This document shows positions 1 to 10,077 of a stretch of DNA of 41,657 nucleotides, piece by piece. Origin of the DNA: Reclinomonas americana ATCC 50394 (Eukaryota > Jakobida > Jakobea > Jakobida); the NCBI GenBank assembly GCA_048213135.1, contig PS015249.1, forward strand, positions 101,867 through 143,523. Direction: 5' to 3'. Every line of letters starts with the position of its first letter. Positions within the stretch are counted from its first letter, which is position 1. The translations under genes were made by a program, and so were the position numbers. The notes under the pieces are model-generated. The model was not told the origin of the DNA. It made no database searches and saw nothing but the letters and a program-made list of their open reading frames with translations.

Positions 1-45
1 ACACACACGCCAAGAAAACAAAAGTGATGATGATGGCGCACTGAC

Positions 46-358
46 CTCCGGGGATGTCGCGGGAGGCAGAGCGCGGGCGGTTGTGGCTGCCGCTGCGCGG
101 GCGAGTGCGAGAGCGCGAGCGATGCGCGCCCTCAGCAACGGGCAGAGCCTCAGCCGCCGTTTGCTCATTGATGGGCGCAACTGCACGGCTGCTGCTGTGG
201 TGGTGATGATGGTGGTGGTGGTGGTGCGCGCGCGGCTGCTGGCCATCGAGCACCGAGTTGGCGCGGCGACGGCGAGTGCTCGTGCCGCGATGTTGGCTGT
301 CCTTGAGAGCGACTTCAAAGTTCTTTTTGGAAAAGGCGACTCCATGGTGTGCACCCAT
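46..358 (-). CDS. First exon of an unknown basic, His- and Arg/Ser-rich protein (partial)
   Basis: An open stretch begins with ATG at 358 and runs 104 codons to a donor GTCAGT at 45, so the rest of the gene lies left of the window. The start reads MGAHHGVAF and is followed by a run of about ten histidines and by an Arg/Ser-rich segment (RSRSRTRPRSG). I chose this frame over the ATG at 334 because its composition is more protein-like and because it reaches a consensus donor without a stop. The family is not recognised. The RS-like segment would fit a nuclear protein, but this is inference from composition only. The gene is divergent from the transporter gene at 1414. Confidence 0.42.
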
Positions 359-1413
359 TCACACGCGCAGTTCGATTGGTGAGGGTTGGGGGGAGAAGAA
401 GAGGGAGAGTGCGCGCGTGAAAGAGAAAAAGTTTTTTGGTTGGCAAAATGAAAATGCGTTTCGCGCTTGGCTGATGCAGCAAGTCGATGTCGACTTGCGA
501 GGTGCTTGCTTGTCAGGGAGCCTTGGAGAGAAGGGCGAGCTGCAGTACAAGTCGAGTAACAGATCTGCACGGTGATCATGCAGTTCCAGAAAAACGGAGG
601 CATGCGTGACACGAGAAAAAGGAGAAGAGAATTCGAATTCGAAAAGCTGAAACCGAAGAGCTCGAGTTTTTGGCACGGAAACCAGTACCCATGGCATACA
701 AGTGGATAGCATGAATGCACGAATCAATAGCGGAAGGGCACAGAGCTCGTCGTCATGGAAACGGCCTGCGGATATCGAATTCGTCGGTGCAAGAAATGCG
801 CGGAACCGGCTTCTTCCGAACCGTCTTCGAATGGATGCCAATTCCCGTGGCATGAGGTACTAGGGCTTGAATGCACACTGGAATGCAGAAAATGGCCCAA
901 CGCACTCTCGAGCTTGGAAACGGCGAACGCTTGCTGATATCGAATCGCCGAATCGTCTTCCATGGCTGCAGCTGCAGCTTTTCTCAAACCCTTCTTGGAT
1001 GCACGCCACTTCTCGTGCCCTGCGATCGTAGGGCTCGGATGCAGACATGGCATGCGCAAAGCGTTCTGGATCCCAACCGCTGTTGAGTTCCCGCGGCCGG
1101 CCAAGACCGCTTGACGGCATTGTCAGCACCTTGAAGAATGAGCAAAGCATATCCAGGATTTTAGCCCACGGGTTCCCCACGAGAAGCTGGGACCGCACGA
1201 CAATTCGAACCCGCGCGCATACGCGATATCGAACCAGTTTTTCGAATTCGATTTTTCCCACCAAATCACTCGAGCCCTTCCTCCACCCCTTCTCCTCATT
1301 CTCCTTTTGTCAACCCACCCTCTCCTCTCCTGCGCCCCAAGTCCCGACATGCAAAATCCGACAACCATCGACCGTTTCGTCGCACAACGAAATTGCGCTC
1401 GACAACAACAATC
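359..1413. other. Intergenic region between divergent genes, no gene seen
   Basis: This stretch lies between the start codon at 358 (-) and the start at 1414 (+), so it must hold both promoters. No TATA box is evident. I see no exon with both good splice sites and sensible composition. The short string GATATCGAA occurs three times (about 773, 937 and 1224), and EcoRI-like GAATTC/TTCGAA palindromes are frequent. Confidence 0.5.
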
Positions 1414-2898
1414 ATGCGTGGCCCGGGGAGAGGCAACAGCGACGATGCTGCGGCTCGCATACCACTGACACGTTCGCGCGACGATGACGACGACGTGCCG
1501 GACGCACATGGTGGCGGCGAAGAGCTACGACGAATGGGCGCGCTGATTGGCAGTGCTCCCACTGCAGGAGGCGGCGCTCCCGTCAGCAGCTCGCCCATGG
1601 GCTCCAGTGGTGGTGGTGGTAGTGGAGGCGCAGGCGGCTCCCTGCTGCCCTCACACTCCTCGTCGTCTTCGTCGTCGGCGGCTGGTACGCGTGTTGGTCT
1701 TCGCTGTGCGCGCGCGCATGTTGGATCTGCGCGCCATCACTCACACGTGTGCGTGTGTGTGCACAGAGAGCCCATACATCAAGTACGCACCGGCGTTGTT
1801 TGCCGTTCTGAACGTGCTGTCCACCATCAGTCTCGTGTCGGTCAACAAGCTGCTCTTTATGACGCCCGATTGGAACTACCGTTGCGCCTCTCTCCCCTTC
1901 ACCCCTTCACCCCATTCTCCTCATCCCACTCACCCATGCACAGACGGCGTGCTCGTGCTGTCCCACTTGCTGGTGACGTGGCTGTACGCGATTCTCGCCG
2001 AGCGACTGGGCTTCTACGTGAACACACCGATTGATGTGCCGCAATGGAGGATCGCCCTTGACGCCTTCCTGCTCGACGTGTCGGTGCTGTCGATGAACTG
2101 GACGCTGGACAAGACCAACGTGTCGTTCTACCAGTTCACCAAGCTGCTGATCATCCCCGCTCAGGCCCTCCTGCAGTTCCTCTGGCTCAATGTGCGACCG
2201 ACGCTGCAAGGAGCGGTGGCGCTCGCCTTGCTCGGCGTGGGACTGGCACTGATCTTTGTCACCGAGTTTACGGTGACGGGCCTTGGGCTGCTGGGAGCCG
2301 TGGTGGCACTGGTGTCGACCACGGTCGGTCAGCAGGAGCTGCAGCAGACGCAGAATGTGTACAAGCTGGACTCGATTCACTACCTGCGGCATCTCAGCTT
2401 TTACCAGACCGCCATCATGCTCGTCTTTACGCTGCTGTCGGGCCAGCTGAATACCGATTTCATCGGCGTCGCCCTCTCGCAGGATGTGTTTGTGCGTTCA
2501 TCCGAGCGATGATGATTCTGCTGGGCGACTGCGCTCACTCTTCGCATCTACGCACAGGGTCTCTTCTTCCTGTCGTGCACGTTTGCGTTCTTTGTCAACC
2601 TGACCTCGGCGCTGGTCATTGGCAAGCTGACGGCACTCATGTTGCGTGCAGCGACAACAGCGAATTCGTGTGTGAAAGTTTTCGTCGATCCTCATTCGTG
2701 TGCTTGCATGCATGCAGGTACCAAGTGATTGGTCACGCCAAGACTGTGGCCCTGCTGGTCATCGGCACCGTGTTCTTCGGCACTGTCCTCGGCCCGCGCG
2801 GTATCACCGGCCTAATCATTGCCGCCGCCGGTGTCGTTTGGTACACCAAGCTCAAGCTGGAAAAGGCCGCCGATTACACACCACCGGCGAGGACATGA
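1414..2898 (+). CDS. SLC35-type (triose-phosphate/nucleotide-sugar transporter family) membrane protein
   Basis: Five exons, 1414-1684, 1767-1880, 1944-2485, 2558-2640 and 2718-2898, give 396 residues with all phases matching. The N-terminal 90 residues are Ser/Gly-rich and presumably cytosolic. They are followed by about ten hydrophobic segments. The block TNVSFYQFTKLLIIPAQ, the segment VGQQELQQTQ and the near-C-terminal YQVIGHAKT are typical of SLC35E3-like members of the drug/metabolite transporter superfamily, which sit in Golgi or ER membranes. The substrate cannot be read from the sequence. Introns 2 and 4 both start with GTTGCG. The stop is only 89 bp before the next start codon on the same strand. 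The ATG at 1414 is the first in frame. Confidence 0.86.
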
Positions 2899-2987
2899 GC
2901 ACCCGTGCATAGGAGAGAGCCAGGCAGGCTCAGAGGAGGAAGAGTAAAAAGTCCGTCGTTTCGCACTTGTCTTGTCCCACCGATCTC

Positions 2988-3954
2988 ATGGCTTCCTCCT
3001 CGTCGAGCATTGACCACACTCGCGCCTCCGGCCTCGTGCTGGTCTCCGGCAGCAGCGAGAGTGGCATCTGGACGGTGACCATGAACCGTCCCGATGCCCT
3101 CAACGCCCTCAGCCTGGACCTCCTGCGCGACTTGGTGAGCACACACACTGCGAAGAGCAGAGAAACCAGTCTGTATCTCACTCCACACACATGCAGGCAG
3201 AGGCATTCCGCGCTCTGCGCAACGACGCCTCTGTCAAGGTGGTGATCTTCACGGGCGCCGGGCGCGCCTTCACCTCGGGCATTGATCTCACCGCCGCCAA
3301 GTCCGTTTTCCAAGGAGTTGAGTGGCGGGAGGAAATCTCCGCAGCCTGCATGCATGCATGTGTCTCACACACATTCACGTGCAGTCCAAGGACGGTGCTC
3401 CGGCCACAGTGGAGAACGATCCACTGGTGGAGATGGACCTGTGCCCATTCCCGATCATTGGCGCCATCAACGGCTTTGCGATCACCGGAGGCTTCGAGTT
3501 GGCGCTGGCGTGCGACTTCCTCATTGGCGCCCCCGAGGCCAAGTTCATGGACACGCACTGCAAGTTCGGCCTGATGCCATCGTGGGGCCTCTCGCAGCGG
3601 CTGGCGCGCGTGGTCGGCCCCAACGTGGCGCGCGAGATCTCGTTGACTGCGCGCCCAGTGTCGGCCGAGGAGGCGCTGTCCTGGGGCCTGCTGAACCGCG
3701 TGGTGGCGACGGCCGACGATCTGTTGCCGACGGCGCAGAAGCTGGCGCGTATGATTGCGGAGAATTATCAGCCGGTGGTGCGTGGCTACCGGGCGGTGCT
3801 GAACGAGGGCTTCTCCAAGACGCTGGCCGAGGGTCGGCGCCTGGAAAAGGAGCGCGCCTTTGCGTACTATGCCAAGATGCGACCGGAGCAGTTCGCCGCC
3901 ATGCAAAAGTTCATTGCTGCACGCTCCAGCCAGCAGCCGCGAGCCAAGCTGTGA
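2988..3954 (+). CDS. Enoyl-CoA hydratase/isomerase (crotonase) family protein with one catalytic Glu replaced
   Basis: Exons 2988-3134, 3197-3316 and 3385-3954 give 278 residues, a normal crotonase length. The CoA-binding and oxyanion-hole segments are clear: GAGRAFTSGIDL near residue 78 and GAINGFAITGGFELALACD around 115-132. The first acid of the classical hydratase pair aligns with Glu127. The second, exactly 20 residues later as in rat hydratase (144/164), is His147 in the segment DTHCKFGLMPSWGLS. That pattern is known from a subgroup of bacterial and eukaryotic EchA-like proteins whose reaction is often not hydration. A role in acyl-CoA metabolism is likely, but the exact reaction is open. 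Intron 2 begins GTTGAG. No clear mitochondrial presequence or C-terminal SKL is present; the protein ends RAKL, which could be a weak PTS1 variant. Confidence 0.86.
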
Positions 3955-4224
3955 CAACTCGTTGTGATGCCACACAAAAGAGCTCATTTCGCGACTCAGA
4001 AAATATAAGAAAACGGAAAGGAGAGGAACATGCGACCTTCTCGCCATTCACTGTTACACCACACTCACGCACAGATGTGTGCGCCTCATTCTTCAACCAT
4101 AACATTCGACAGAGGGTGGGGTAGAAATCAAAAATGAGGCAGTGGCAGGGAGGCGGCAACGGGACAGAGCGGGAGACAACGAGGAGGAAGCAATTGGCAA
4201 AGCGAGGGGTGGGGGGTTCCCAAT

Positions 4225-4950
4225 TTAGTGGCCAGCGGCGCGCAGGTGCATGAGGTCGCGGAACATGGCCTGGATCTCCTCCTTGGACTTGTTCTTGATG
4301 AGCGACATCATCTTGGCGTGCGTTAGCGAGGTCAGATCGCTGATCGACAGGTAGTTGGCGGCCTCAATCAAGCGCAGCAGCAGCTCCATGTTGCAGGCGG
4401 GCTCGTTGACGAACTCGCGATCAAACTCGGAGATGGAGTCGTCAAAGTTGAACGACTCCTTGTACTGCAGCTCCAGTGGTCGCTTGATCTCCTCCATCGG
4501 GTGCACGGCGTGGTGGTTGATGAACTTGACCACCGCCTCTAGTGTCTTGGTGTGCACACGGCTGAGCTCCACGCGCTCAGAGCCATCGCCCTCAGCCTCA
4601 GCCTACAAACACAAAAATGAAAACGTCAGACAATACGGCGATACGAGTTGTGGTGGCGACAGCAGCAGCGCAACTCCCTGCATGTCGATGATGAACTGCG
4701 AGGCAATCGACAGCGCATGGCCTTCGCCATTGACGCCGCAGATAATGGAGCGGGCCACCTCAAACTCGACGCCCTCGAGCGACACGAGCGTAATGCGCGG
4801 CGCCGAGGCCGGATCAATCGGCTCATATGACACACGCGCGTGCATGGCCGCCGCCTTGGCCGCAATGGCCGGGTCAGTCGAGGCCGCTGCTGCCGCCGCC
4901 GCCGACGCCGCTGCAGGCGCTGCTGCCGATCCAGATGCTCCCTCAGACAT
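4225..4950 (-). CDS. SKP1: SKP1, adaptor of SCF ubiquitin ligases
   Basis: Two exons (4675-4950 and 4225-4602) joined by a 72-nt GTTGCG intron give 217 residues. The body has the POZ-like fold start (RITLVSLEGVEFEVAR), the linker before FDREFV, and the C-terminal helices that bind F-box proteins (ELLLRLIEAANYLSI, followed by MIK-type residues and KSKEEIQAMF). SKP1 bridges cullin-1 and F-box proteins in SCF E3 ligases. Compared with the usual length of about 160, there is an N-terminal Ala/Ser-rich extension of about 45 residues. The last residues (MFRDLMHLRAAGH) differ from the common NIKNDFT-like tail. The gene converges with the crotonase gene, 270 bp between stops. Confidence 0.92.
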
Positions 4951-5835
4951 GATTTGTTCCGTTCTATAACACAACAAACACACAAACACAACAATGAGCA
5001 ACAAAAACAACAAAAAGAGTGTGCAGCATGTGCGAAGAAGAGAACGCACGCGAGGAACAACAACACACGCAAATAAAAGAGTCAACAATTTTGCGCGGAC
5101 ATTTCCCCGACCAAACTCACTCTCTCTTTCTCTTGCGTTCTCTCACTCTCTCTTCATTTCTCGCGTTTTTGTGAGTGAGCATGCGCATACCACGTGTACA
5201 CACAACAAGGAGTGACACGGTGAGTGCGACGTGAGGTGATGTGTAAATAAAAAACGTGCACACTTTGTGCGTGGACAGCAATAGCAAGCGCGCGTGGCCC
5301 TCTCTTATGTGCACGCGCGTGAGGTGCTTTGAAGGAGAGCGCGCGAGGTGGAGAGAGAGAGAACGAAGATTGACAAAAGTGGGTATGTAGTTGAAAAGTG
5401 GGAGACACACACTTCACCGATGTGTGTGACGACAGGCAGAGAAAAGAAGCTCTCTCTCTCACACACACCCGCAATGAGTGGTGGTGTCGCGTGTGAGAGT
5501 GGTGGGTGTTGTTGCTCACCGTGTGCGACGAGTGTTCGGTGCTGACTGGTCGAGTGACGGGACACTAAAAAAATCTTGTCTCGTGTCCATGGTTGTTGCT
5601 TTCACGAGAATGGAGGTGCAAGTATACAGATGTGCTTATGCTACATGAGTCTCAGCCTGATCGCCTGCTAAAACTTCATTGGACCTCGATTTTGCAGGTC
5701 GACCTTCGAATTCATGATCACGAAAGCACCGTTGGTGTCGACGGGCAACAGCGACAGCGACGTAGAATGGTACCACCTGTAGTTTCCTTGCGTTCGATCT
5801 TCGCGCTTTTGTCAATTGCCGTCGACCATTTTGCA
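4951..5835. other. Intergenic region between SKP1 start and PARG stop, no gene seen
   Basis: This must carry the SKP1 promoter and the PARG 3' flank, both on the minus strand. It is rich in CT/GA and CA/TG runs (for example 5117-5160 and 5348-5370). The open frames here are made of simple sequence, and I found no exon I would defend. Confidence 0.5.
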
Positions 5836-7422
5836 TTACACTTCTCCAATGGCCAGCTCGTCCACCAGCACGTCGAACAGTGTTGCATCGGTGGCCCGCT
5901 GTCGCACCGCAGCACTCTGCAACACCTCCACCACGCGGGCCACCGGCACCGCGGCCGCGCAGAGGCGCTCGACCAGCGCCACCAGTCGCGGCACGACTTG
6001 TCGCTCGGCGTGAATATCGCAAAACACCAGCTCCTCGATGCCGGCAGCGTTGGCCGCCAGCACCTGGATCAGGGCCTTGCAGTGGTGGCTACCGCCGAAT
6101 GCACCGCAGCCCCAGTGGCCCGTCACCACTCGCCGTGTGCCGTGCTGGCGAGCCGCATGGAAACCGGCAAAGCACTGCGGACCGCCGTCAGCTGTTCTTT
6201 CTTGCACCACCCAGCTTGTCTTGCCTATTGCAGCTCACCTTGACCAACTCACGCTCAGCCATGCCAGGCACCACCAACTCGGCTATCTTGTCCTCCTCCT
6301 CCCGCTCGTCACCTCCATCCAGCTCTGCCGCATCCATGCAAATGACGGAGCGCGGTCTTTGCTCGACCACTCGGCCTGCAAACGCCGTGGTGCGGCCGTA
6401 TCCCGACAGCACCGCACTCGCCGCCGTGCCCGTCACCAGCAGCACATCACCATCGTCGAGGCCTGCACCGCACACCAGGGCCGCCAGACACAGCTGCAGA
6501 TGCACATAAGAGTCAGCAGGTGGCGATCATGCCGCGGACGACGAGGGTCACCGACCTCTGGTGTGGATCCCATCAGTCGCTCCTCTTGCGTGCCCGACGC
6601 ACCAAAGCCGACCAGCCGGTTGGCAAAGTCGACCTCGGCCGTGTCTGCCTGCCGACGTGCCTACACATACATACTCCACATGAACACGACAGCGCTGCGA
6701 CACGAACTTCTTGGTCGTCGCACCTCTTCCGCCATATCGCCCACCACGTGACGCACAGTGGTCGCAAACGCGCTGCAGCCAGCGGCCGCCGTCGCAAACA
6801 GCTCTGCTGTGGAGCAATGCCTGCTGACGGAGACCACGCCATCATCATCTGCATCCCACTGCTTCACAAAGTCGAAGAGCGACTGAATGTACGCGACCGC
6901 CGGCTGATTCTCCGCGTCACTCTCGTACCACACACCAAAGTTCTGCGCCACACGCGCCTCTCCATCGCCACCACCACCACCACCACTGATGGTACACAGT
7001 GCCATGTTGGCCAGCAAGCATCGCGTCTGCGCGCGCGTCAATCGCGACAACTCCACGCCTTCCTCCAGCACAGCACACGGAAAGAGCTCCGGCAGCAGTG
7101 TGGCCCACGCGATCAGTGAGTGACGCAGTGCATTGGCACTCTCCTCTCCCATCTCGCACAGCACGTGACGCAGTGCTTGCAGCTCGCGGGGCCGAGTGCG
7201 TGAGGGTGAGTACGAGTCGGGCCAGAAGTGGTCGAGAATCAGTGTGTCAAGCGGAGGCAGACTCGCCTGCGAGAGCACGGCCACAATCAGCTCCCATGCT
7301 GGCACCGTTGGCTCGTCGGCGGAGACGAGCGAGAGCGGATCGGCGACATGCTGTGAGGGGTGGTGGGGAAGGCGCACAGACACCATTTCAACAATAAAGA
7401 GAGGACTTGCGGACAACTTCAT
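5836..7422 (-). CDS. PARG: Poly(ADP-ribose) glycohydrolase
   Basis: Exons 6724-7422, 6556-6660, 6253-6493 and 5836-6191 give 466 residues. The enzyme cleaves ribose-ribose bonds in poly(ADP-ribose). The accessory region carries LTRAQTRCLLANMALC (the counterpart of the helix before the macro-like fold). The catalytic block reads VDFANRLVGFGASGTQEE, with the tandem glutamates at about residues 259-260. TGTAASAVLSGYG and TGHWGCGAFGG follow, as in the known family. The glycine-rich loop is GFG where animal enzymes have GGG. The protein is catalytic-domain sized and lacks a long regulatory N-terminus. The start is uncertain: ATG 7422 is the first in the frame leading into the clear coding region, but a short upstream first exon joined at the acceptor at 7351 is possible. 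Confidence 0.86.
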
Positions 7423-7863
7423 TCGTTTCCATCGTCGTGCAAGTCCGTCTGGTCTGGCACAGGAGACGAGGTTCTGCTCCGTCACTTCAGTGTCTCGACC
7501 GATCGCCGTCACACGCAGCGGTTGATTGAGCAGCTGCAGTTGTCCGTGTTCATCATCGGTGAGGCACAGCCGCTCTTCAACTTACAGGCGAACTCAACGC
7601 ACCTCCTGAATCGGCCGGAAGGCCAGCGGCGAGACGCTGTCGCTCTTCAGCTCGCAAGCATACTCGACCACTTCTTGAATCGGTCAGCGGGCAGGCAGCA
7701 GTCTGTCTGCCTTCGCCAGCGGTGCCTCGCCGCCTCCTGAATCGACCAGCATGTAACAGGCTGTCTGCCTTCGCCGTCCATGAGACGCAGTCGCTCTTCA
7801 GCTTTTCAACCTCGATCATCGGTCGAGACAGTTGCTTGCTTGGTCGCATTCGTCTCCCCTTCG
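7423..7863. repeat. Spacer holding degenerate direct repeats
   Basis: Between the PARG start and the stop of the upstream gene, 7566-7805 contains about three diverged units of 60-90 bp. They share cores such as CGCTCTTCA(A/G)CT, TGAATCGGYC and GTCTGCCTTCGCC. Open frames run through it on the minus strand but are interrupted in each frame. It may be a decayed repeat-coding exon of PARG or plain noncoding repeat. Confidence 0.5.
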
Positions 7864-9170
7864 TCAGTCTGGCTCCTCGTCGGTCTCCATCACCGAGCCG
7901 GGGAGGGGCGACAGCAGCACCATCGGCGGAGGCGACAGTGTCGCGCGAGACGACGGCGACCGCTGCTGCTTGCCGAAGAAGCTCTCGGAAGCCGCTCGCG
8001 CCACTTGCATGTCGGCATCGGTCGGCGCGTGCAACACCCAGCTGTCGCCCCAGTGCGGATCACTGGCGGCGAGCAGCGCCGGTGGCGGTGGGTAGCAAGG
8101 ACTGGAGAACATGACGGGCGACAGCACCGGTCGCTTATCGCCGCCGCCGTCGTCGTCGTCGTCGTCAAATAGCGACGAGGCGCCCTCGATTACGGTCGGA
8201 GAGCGACGCAGCAACTCCACTGGTGGCTATAGGGAAATGTGAGGTGCGGGAAACGAGGACGAACAGGCGAGGGACGGGAAGTGGTCGACGAACCGGGTAT
8301 CGCACATCACGTGGCCGATCGCGCTCACACACCTCCCGTCGCAGTGCCACGGCCTCCTCATGTCGCTCTGCAGGCAACAGTGAGTGGGTGGGAAGGGGGG
8401 AGGAAGAAGCGCGTCACCCGGCGGCCACGCAACGACGCTCCCGATGCACTCGCATCATCTCCAACATGACGAGCTCTTCACCGTGCGCCAACACCGCCAG
8501 TGCACGCCGCTCCTCGTTCTGAAACTGTCGGATTCTGCAGCGGGACACGTCGGCGACGACTGGGCAAATCTCTAGCTCAACAAGACTTGAACGCAACTGC
8601 CGAGCCTCGCAACAATACGACACCTGTATTCATCATGCATAAGCACGAAATCGATACACATCAATAGAGGACACGCGCGACTATAGACTCACCCAGCACG
8701 GAATACACGTCAGGCGACAGCACACCAAGCACAGATCACTCGGCGTCTGCACCACGCAGCGGATCAATCTCTCTGCCTCATTCACCACAAGCTCTTCGTC
8801 GGGGGCAAACCTCGATCACCGGACACAATCCCGCGCAGCAAAACGAGCTCAGAAACTCCATCGACGCCGCTCTCCCCTGCTGCATGGTCAAATACCACAT
8901 CTGTCTCGCCCGCTCGCGCAGCACCTCCTCTGCGTCCGCCACCGCCTCTGCTGCAGCAGCGGCTGCTCGCGCGCCAACTGGCTCTTGTGCTACAGCGGCG
9001 ACTGCTGCAGCAGCGATGATAGGCGAGGAGGCGGAGGCGGGCGAGTCGGCGAGGCGAGAGGAGGAGGGAGAGGGACTGCGGTGGGACCTGCGCGCGGGCC
9101 AGTCGTCGTCCTCCGCATAGAGAGGAGAGGGGCGCACGCGGAGACTGTTGGCACGTGCTGCGGCAGCCAT
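7864..9170 (-). CDS. Unknown protein with a Cys-rich middle; apparent one-base frameshift in exon 1
   Basis: Exons 8693-9170, 8434-8623, 8333-8367 and 7864-8226 join with matching phases only if one base is removed from the G5 run at 8801-8805 (exon 1 is then 477 nt, and the product about 354 residues). The N-terminal 110 residues are Ala/Ser/Pro-rich low complexity. A Cys-rich helical-looking middle (FCCAGLCPVIEVC, later LCLVCCRLTCIPCW and SYCCEARQL) follows. A charged stretch (MRVHRERQRHEEAVALRRE) precedes an acidic, Pro/Ser-rich tail. The family is not recognised, and the cysteine spacing does not match a zinc finger I know. The intron at 8368-8433 starts GTTGCG. The frameshift may be a sequencing error or a real break; a tiny intron is the other reading. 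Confidence 0.55.
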
Positions 9171-9667
9171 GCGCGCGCGCTGGAGGAGCGCGTGTGCGTC
9201 TCTCTCTGTCCAAAGCTGCGATTAACTGACGGTGGCAGGACACGCTGGTTTTCGAGGCATTCCTTCGCTCGGGGGTGGGTGCCGTTGTGGGTTAACACAT
9301 GTTGGTCGGTGGAGGCATTCGTGGTTTCACAAGAGGGGTGGCGCGGGGGCAATATTTCCCGCAACTTCGACGTCGAGTCGTGAAGTTGCACAGAAAATGC
9401 ACTATTTGATTTCTTCGGCCATCCTCGAGCTGCACGGGTTTTCTGCCTTCGTGGTACCACACACCCTGTTTGTCCATGACCCTTGACGTCGACATATACA
9501 TGAACAGGACATCAAGGCCAATTGCGGACCCCCACTCCACCTCGGAGTGCGACCTGCACTTGCATTCTGTGCTCGTGTGCGTGAGATCTGTGACTGTAGG
9601 GCCTGGCAGCCAAGATCAGTCAAAAAAGAAGCAAAAAACACTCGCTGCATTTCTCCGACAAAAAGAG
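9171..9667. other. Intergenic region upstream of the 9170 start, no gene seen
   Basis: This lies between the tRNA and the start codon at 9170 and should hold that gene's promoter. Open frames on the minus strand run through it but have no recognisable protein character. The part next to the tRNA carries the Pol III terminator tracts. Confidence 0.45.
9661..9664 (-). terminator. RNA polymerase III terminator of tRNA-Asp
   Basis: Read on the minus strand, a T4 run lies 4 nt past the tRNA 3' end. Back-up T6 runs follow at 9633-9638 and 9622-9627. This is the usual Pol III termination signal. Confidence 0.8.
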
Positions 9668-9739
9668 CTCTCCCGCCGGGAATTGAACCCGGATCACCTG
9701 CGTGACAGGCAGATATCCTAACCATTAGACTACAGGAGA
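9668..9739 (-). tRNA. tRNA-Asp (anticodon GUC)
   Basis: A 72-nt cloverleaf without intron. The 7-bp acceptor stem has one G-U pair. The A box region reads TAGTCTAATGG and the T-arm GGTTCAATTCC. The anticodon loop is CTGTCAC with GTC in the middle. The discriminator base is G, as expected for tRNA-Asp identity. Internal A and B boxes serve as the promoter. It lies just downstream of the truncated glycosyltransferase locus and could be inside one of its introns if that gene continues. Confidence 0.95.
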
Positions 9740-10077
9740 AATACGTAATCTGCGCGCCATGATTGGTGCCCAGCAGCGAACTCGACGCAGCAACCAATCG
9801 CAGCAGCTCCGTGTTCGCATTCAACAGAGCAATCTCCGGANNNNNNNNNNNNNNNNNNNNAGCGAAGGGGGAAATGAGAAGGAGGAGAGAACGGGGAAAC
9901 TGCGGGAAAGGAGAAGCACAGACGGAGGCAAGAGGTGAAGCAACGGGAACTGGGGGATTGGGGGAAGCGAAAGGGGAAGGAGAGAGTGAGAGCACTGACC
10001 TCTGGCACTCTTTCTCTTCAACTCTGGTGTCTCAGTCCTTTCTCTTCCTCTTCCCCCTTCCCCCTTCCTCCCCTCAC
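9740..10077 (-). other. Intron and possible exon fragment beside a 20-N gap
   Basis: This region follows the donor GTGAGG of the glycosyltransferase exon 2. It consists of a polypyrimidine intron (minus strand), the N gap at 9841-9860, and an open stretch at 9745-9840 that could encode ALLNANTELLRLVAASSSLL in one frame. No acceptor is visible because the gap falls where it should be. The expected remainder of a glycosyltransferase domain is not found downstream. Confidence 0.35.
9841..9860. other. Assembly gap (20 N)
   Basis: Run of N beside a purine-rich tract. Its size is far smaller than the other gaps, so the true distance or even the join may be wrong. Confidence 0.95.

Noticed and set aside
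765-800. GATATCGAATTC string resembling a cloning-vector polylinker
   Set aside because: Only the dozen bases match; the flanks carry no other polylinker sites in order, so chance or a local repeat is likelier than vector contamination.
6192-6240. Donor GTGAGC at 6240 for the last PARG intron
   Set aside because: Its phase does not match the only acceptor at 6192. GTGAGT at 6252 does, and it gives the expected spacing to the TGHWGCGAFGG motif.
9292-9540. Minus-strand frame as the missing C-terminal exon of the glycosyltransferase
   Set aside because: Its translation shows none of the family's downstream motifs and its splice phase cannot be checked across the gap.
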